Shown here piece after piece: positions 51,713 to 54,414 of a DNA stretch of 54,414 bases. How positions within the stretch are numbered: the first letter of the stretch is position 1; each line of letters opens with the position of its first letter. The stretch spans positions 2,157,620-2,212,033 of the forward strand of contig NZ_NAPS01000002.1 in assembly GCF_004323185.1 (NCBI RefSeq), read 5' to 3'. The notes under the pieces were generated by a model, which was not told the DNA's origin, did not search any database, and saw nothing but the letters and a program-made list of their open reading frames with translations. The position numbers and the translations under genes are program-made. This DNA comes from Westiellopsis prolifica IICB1. GTDB lineage: Bacteria; Cyanobacteriota; Cyanobacteriia; Cyanobacteriales; Nostocaceae.

Positions 51713-52198
51713 TTATTCGGTGCGGTGTCGTCGATTTGCAAACCATGTTTGTAACTGCTGACGACAAGGAGTTTCCAAAATACCTCCAATCACGCGCAGA
51801 CGGTGATTAGAAGCGGCACTATCGGGGATATTAACAACAGTACGAATGGCACCAGTTTTTGGGTCGTCCACTCCATAGACGAGAAGTCCAACACGGGCTT
51901 GGACAATTGCACCCGCACACATCGGACAAGGTTCGAGAGTAACATAGAGAGTACATTGGTTTAGACGCCAAGTTTGTAACTTGCTAGCTGCTGCTTTCAG
52001 GGCAAGGATTTCTGCATGGGCTGTTGGGTTTTGGTCGCGTTCTTTACGATTTTCACCTTCAGCAATCAAGTTGCCTGATGAATCAATCATAACAGCGCCA
52101 ACGGGTACTTCACCTCTTTCACCAGCTATTTGTGCTAATTTTAGAGCGTGATACATCCACTGTCGATGTATAAGATATTCTGAGTATGTGTGTGACAT
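51713..52198 (-). CDS. tadA: tRNA-adenosine deaminase (A34 to I34)
   Basis: A 161-residue deaminase acting on the wobble adenosine of tRNA-Arg(ACG). The zinc-binding active site is HAEILA (H61, E63) with PCPMCAGAI (C91, C94). Typical length. The motifs LEPCPMCAGA and VYGVDDPKTGA support TadA over guanine or cytosine deaminases. It is on the same strand as the acyltransferase gene downstream. Confidence 0.94.
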   Translation of the reverse strand: MSHTYSEYLIHRQWMYHALKLAQIAGERGEVPVGAVMIDSSGNLIAEGENRKERDQNPTAHAEILALKAAASKLQTWRLNQCTLYVTLEPCPMCAGAIVQARVGLLVYGVDDPKTGAIRTVVNIPDSAASNHRLRVIGGILETPCRQQLQTWFANRRHRTE

Positions 52199-52234
52199 AT
52201 GATCACCAAGTCCTTTTGAGACGGGGGTGGGGTC

Positions 52235-52345
52235 AATACGGTTCGGTTAAGGATTTTTCGTCATAATTGTGGTATGTAGAGACGCGAAATTTCGCGTCTC
52301 TACAGGGTTTAAATGTCTATCGATTAGTCTTATCCGAACCGTATT
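52235..52345. mobile_element. MITE, AATACGG family, copy 2 (111 bp)
   Basis: Ends AATACGGTTCGGTTAAGG and CTTATCCGAACCGTATT are inverted. The same 12-bp sequence GGGGGTGGGGTC flanks both sides (52223-52234 and 52346-52357), a target duplication of 10 to 12 bp depending on where the end is placed. The centre holds GTAGAGACGCGAAATTTCGC with its complement, a perfect palindrome. Confidence 0.88.
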
Positions 52346-52464
52346 GGGGGTGGGGTCTCCTACACCCTTATACCCCTATTCCCCTACATCCCTAGTTATC
52401 AATAGAACCAACCTTGAAAGGGCTGATTTTTAATCCCTGTGTTCTTGTTATCACGCAGACAATG

Positions 52465-52779
52465 TTAAAGTGCTGGCTGGGCTAAAAGAGTGTCGAGTTG
52501 ACCTTTTGTATCTAATTCGTATAGGTCATCACAGCCACCAACGTGTTGATTATTGATAAAAATCTGGGGTACAGTGCGGCGTCCGTTGGCACGTTCTGCC
52601 ATTGCTGTTCTAGCTGTTTCGTTACCGTCGATTTTGTATTCGGTAAAATTGACACCTTTCCACCACAACAGCATTTTGGCACGAATACAGTAAGGGCAAG
52701 TTTGCCAAGTATATATCTCTACATTTGCTTTTACATTTTCTGGATGACGGTTTAAAACAGAGTTGATGAAGTTGAGCAT
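52465..52779 (-). CDS. grxC: Dithiol glutaredoxin 3
   Basis: A 104-residue glutaredoxin with a CPYC active site (C28, C31 in TCPYCIRAKMLL), TVPQIFINNQHVGGCDDLY and a GSH-binding region. It reduces disulfides with glutathione in the cytosol. The N-terminus has about 18 extra residues compared with E. coli Grx3. Distinct from the CGFS glutaredoxin at 46.8 kb. Confidence 0.94.
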   Translation of the reverse strand: MLNFINSVLNRHPENVKANVEIYTWQTCPYCIRAKMLLWWKGVNFTEYKIDGNETARTAMAERANGRRTVPQIFINNQHVGGCDDLYELDTKGQLDTLLAQPAL

Positions 52780-53225
52780 ATTTGTTGCTTAAATAGATTT
52801 TGTAATTAATCTCTAGTTTAAACATTATTTCTCAACTGTCTTTTGTCATTGCTCATTTGTCCTTTGTCATTAGTAGAGGTTTTAGGTATGCTTATTTTTC
52901 GTAGCTGGCGTTATGTTTCATTTTACTTAGTTGTATTTTTTGGTACTTTAAAAGCAATACAGAATTAAGTATAAAGATTGAATTTGAATATGAGAAAAAT
53001 TTATTTTTAGTTAGATACTTCAACTTTTAGTTTTACTAATCTACACACTAGTAATATTTAAGTGTTATCAGGAAGAATTTTGCTAGTTTTTATACATAAC
53101 TTACAAAAATTAACAAAGGCTGTGTCAGAGAGTATTTTCCACGGGTATCCGCCCTTTGGTAGACTGTAAAACTGAAATCACCTGATGAAAAGTCGCAAAA
53201 TCAAGCTATCGAGAGGGCAGACTCT
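52780..53225 (+). promoter_or_regulatory. AT-rich region upstream of glpX
   Basis: About 445 bp with no gene seen. Near the left end are catttgtc/ctttgtcatt heptamers. The 3' end carries GAGAGGG about 8 bp before the GTG start of glpX, a good ribosome-binding site that decides this start. The promoter of glpX is expected here but no box was verified. Confidence 0.5.
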
Positions 53226-54263
53226 GTGGAAAATACTCTTGGGTTGGAGATTATTGAGGTAGTTGAGCAAGCCGCGATCGCTTCTGCTCGTTGGATGGGT
53301 AAAGGCGAAAAGAATACTGCGGACGAAGTGGCTGTAGAAGCCATGCGGGAGCGGATGAATAAAATTTATATGCGCGGTCGCATTGTCATTGGGGAAGGCG
53401 AACGCGATGATGCTCCCATGCTTTACATTGGAGAAGAAGTTGGTATCTGTAGCCGCGCGGATGCTAAGGATTTTTGTAACCCAGATGAATTAATTGAAAT
53501 TGACATCGCTGTTGACCCTTGTGAAGGTACTAACCTTGTGGCTTATGGTCAACCAGGCTCAATGGCAGTATTGGCAATTTCCCAAAAAGGTGGTTTGTTT
53601 GCGGCTCCTGACTTCTACATGAAGAAGCTAGCTGCTCCCCCAGCTGCTAAGGGCAAAGTAGATATCAACAAGTCTGCCACTGAAAATTTAAAAATTCTAT
53701 CTGAATGTTTAGATAGATCCATTGAAGAACTTGTTGTAGTGGTAATGAAGCGTGAACGCCACAACGACTTGATCAAAGAAATCCGAGAAGCAGGAGCGAG
53801 AGTCCAACTCATTTCTGATGGTGATGTGGGTGCAGCCATATCCTGTGGTTTTGCTGGAACCAATATTCATGCTCTGATGGGCATTGGTGCGGCTCCTGAA
53901 GGTGTGATTTCTGCTGCGGCTATGCGCGCTTTGGGTGGACACTTCCAAGGTCAATTAATCTATGATCCAGCAATAGTCAAGACTGGTTTGATTGGCGAAA
54001 GCAAAGAAGCTAACATCGAACGCTTAAAGTCAATGAATATCAACGACCCTGACAAGGTCTATGATGCTCATGAACTAGCATCCGGCGAAACAGTCTTGTT
54101 CGCTGCTTGCGGTATTACCTCTGGTAATCTCATGCAAGGCGTCCGTTTCTTCAACGGCGGCGCAAGAACTCAAAGCTTGGTAATTTCCAATCAATCAAAA
54201 ACAGCTCGCTTTGTGGACACCATCCACATGTTTGAAGAACCCAAGACATTGCAGTTGCACTAA
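53226..54263 (+). CDS. glpX: Class II fructose-1,6-/sedoheptulose-1,7-bisphosphatase
   Basis: A 345-residue Calvin-cycle phosphatase that acts on both fructose 1,6-bisphosphate and sedoheptulose 1,7-bisphosphate in cyanobacteria. Metal/substrate residues: IGEGERDD with E57, VDPCEGTN with D97 and E100, then [14 protein letters not shown]. Length and motifs match the cyanobacterial dual enzyme. Start GTG 53226 is supported by the ribosome-binding site just upstream. STRR follow the stop. Confidence 0.96.
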   Translation: MENTLGLEIIEVVEQAAIASARWMGKGEKNTADEVAVEAMRERMNKIYMRGRIVIGEGERDDAPMLYIGEEVGICSRADAKDFCNPDELIEIDIAVDPCEGTNLVAYGQPGSMAVLAISQKGGLFAAPDFYMKKLAAPPAAKGKVDINKSATENLKILSECLDRSIEELVVVVMKRERHNDLIKEIREAGARVQLISDGDVGAAISCGFAGTNIHALMGIGAAPEGVISAAAMRALGGHFQGQLIYDPAIVKTGLIGESKEANIERLKSMNINDPDKVYDAHELASGETVLFAACGITSGNLMQGVRFFNGGARTQSLVISNQSKTARFVDTIHMFEEPKTLQLH

Positions 54264-54267
54264 GTTT

Positions 54268-54370
54268 TAGGGATCGGGGATAGGGCATGGGGCATGGGGC
54301 ATTGGGCATTGGGCATTGGGCATTGGGCATTGGGCATGGGGTATGGGGCATGGGGCATGGGGCATTGGTT
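54268..54370. repeat. STRR heptamers at the right edge
   Basis: More than ten tandem heptamers (gggcatg, gggcatt) in runs, one of the longest tracts in the window. It begins just after glpX and may affect transcript ends. The tail to 54414 has no recognisable gene. Confidence 0.8.
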
Positions 54371-54414
54371 ATTCTCCTTTGTCTCCCTGTTCCCCGTTAC
54401 CCGTTACCCGTTGC

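Noticed and set aside
1-54414. tRNA, rRNA, tmRNA or known riboswitch
   Set aside because: The intergenic regions were read for cloverleaf and T-loop signatures and none was convincing; a covariance-model scan would be the decisive test.

Overview
The window looks like chromosomal DNA of a filamentous, probably heterocyst-forming cyanobacterium (Nostocales). The signs are many GCGATCGC (HIP1) octamers, heptameric short tandem repeats (STRR) between genes, many small palindromic dispersed repeats, and cyanobacterium-typical genes (class II FBPase/SBPase, a DUF1815 protein, paired RRM RNA-binding proteins, a CHAT-TPR protein, a PrcA-like protease). No tRNA or rRNA gene was recognised. Genus-level placement is inference.

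Layout. 0-12.8 kb is mainly housekeeping: dxr (MEP isoprenoid pathway), a hotdog thioesterase, a secreted TPR-CHAT protein, a DUF1815 protein, the succinate dehydrogenase/fumarate reductase flavoprotein, an atypical SDR, an alpha/beta hydrolase, a YjbQ-family protein and an aminotransferase. 13-17 kb holds small cyanobacterial proteins, two RRM genes that share a conserved upstream region, and a divergent S-adenosylmethionine synthetase. 17.3-21.6 kb has a P-type cation ATPase and a creatininase-family amidohydrolase.

21.6-31.5 kb is the accessory region. A Uma2 nuclease gene is bracketed by two inverted copies of one MITE. Next come a 21-bp array of spaced palindromes and a 6-repeat CRISPR array with cas2 and cas1 on the minus strand. 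A TnpB element carrying a small divergent RHH-like gene separates cas2 from cas1. uvsE and an Hsp70-like gene follow. A second CRISPR array (4 repeats, different repeat) has its presumed leader side joined to a truncated tnpB. A DUF1499 protein gene and a second 21-bp tandem array, split by a MITE, close the region. No CRISPR effector gene is present here.

31.5-54.4 kb returns to ordinary genes: two L,D-transpeptidases, KDPG aldolase, a PRC-barrel/DUF2382 protein, a GH57 protein, miaB, a BlaI/M56 peptidase pair, a TauE-like transporter, an acetamidase, an ABC ATPase, an OmpR-type response regulator, bolA-grxD, a subtilisin with P domain, an acyltransferase, tadA, grxC and glpX.

The intergenic space is unusually informative. 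At least three non-autonomous element families can be defined with terminal inverted repeats and target duplications (5 bp; 3 bp TNA; about 10-12 bp). There is also a family of multi-hairpin repeats and a 79-bp perfect hairpin. The most interesting signals are the remodelled CRISPR adaptation locus with its TnpB/RHH insertion, the spaced-palindrome array beside it, the MITE families, and the twin upstream blocks of the RRM genes.
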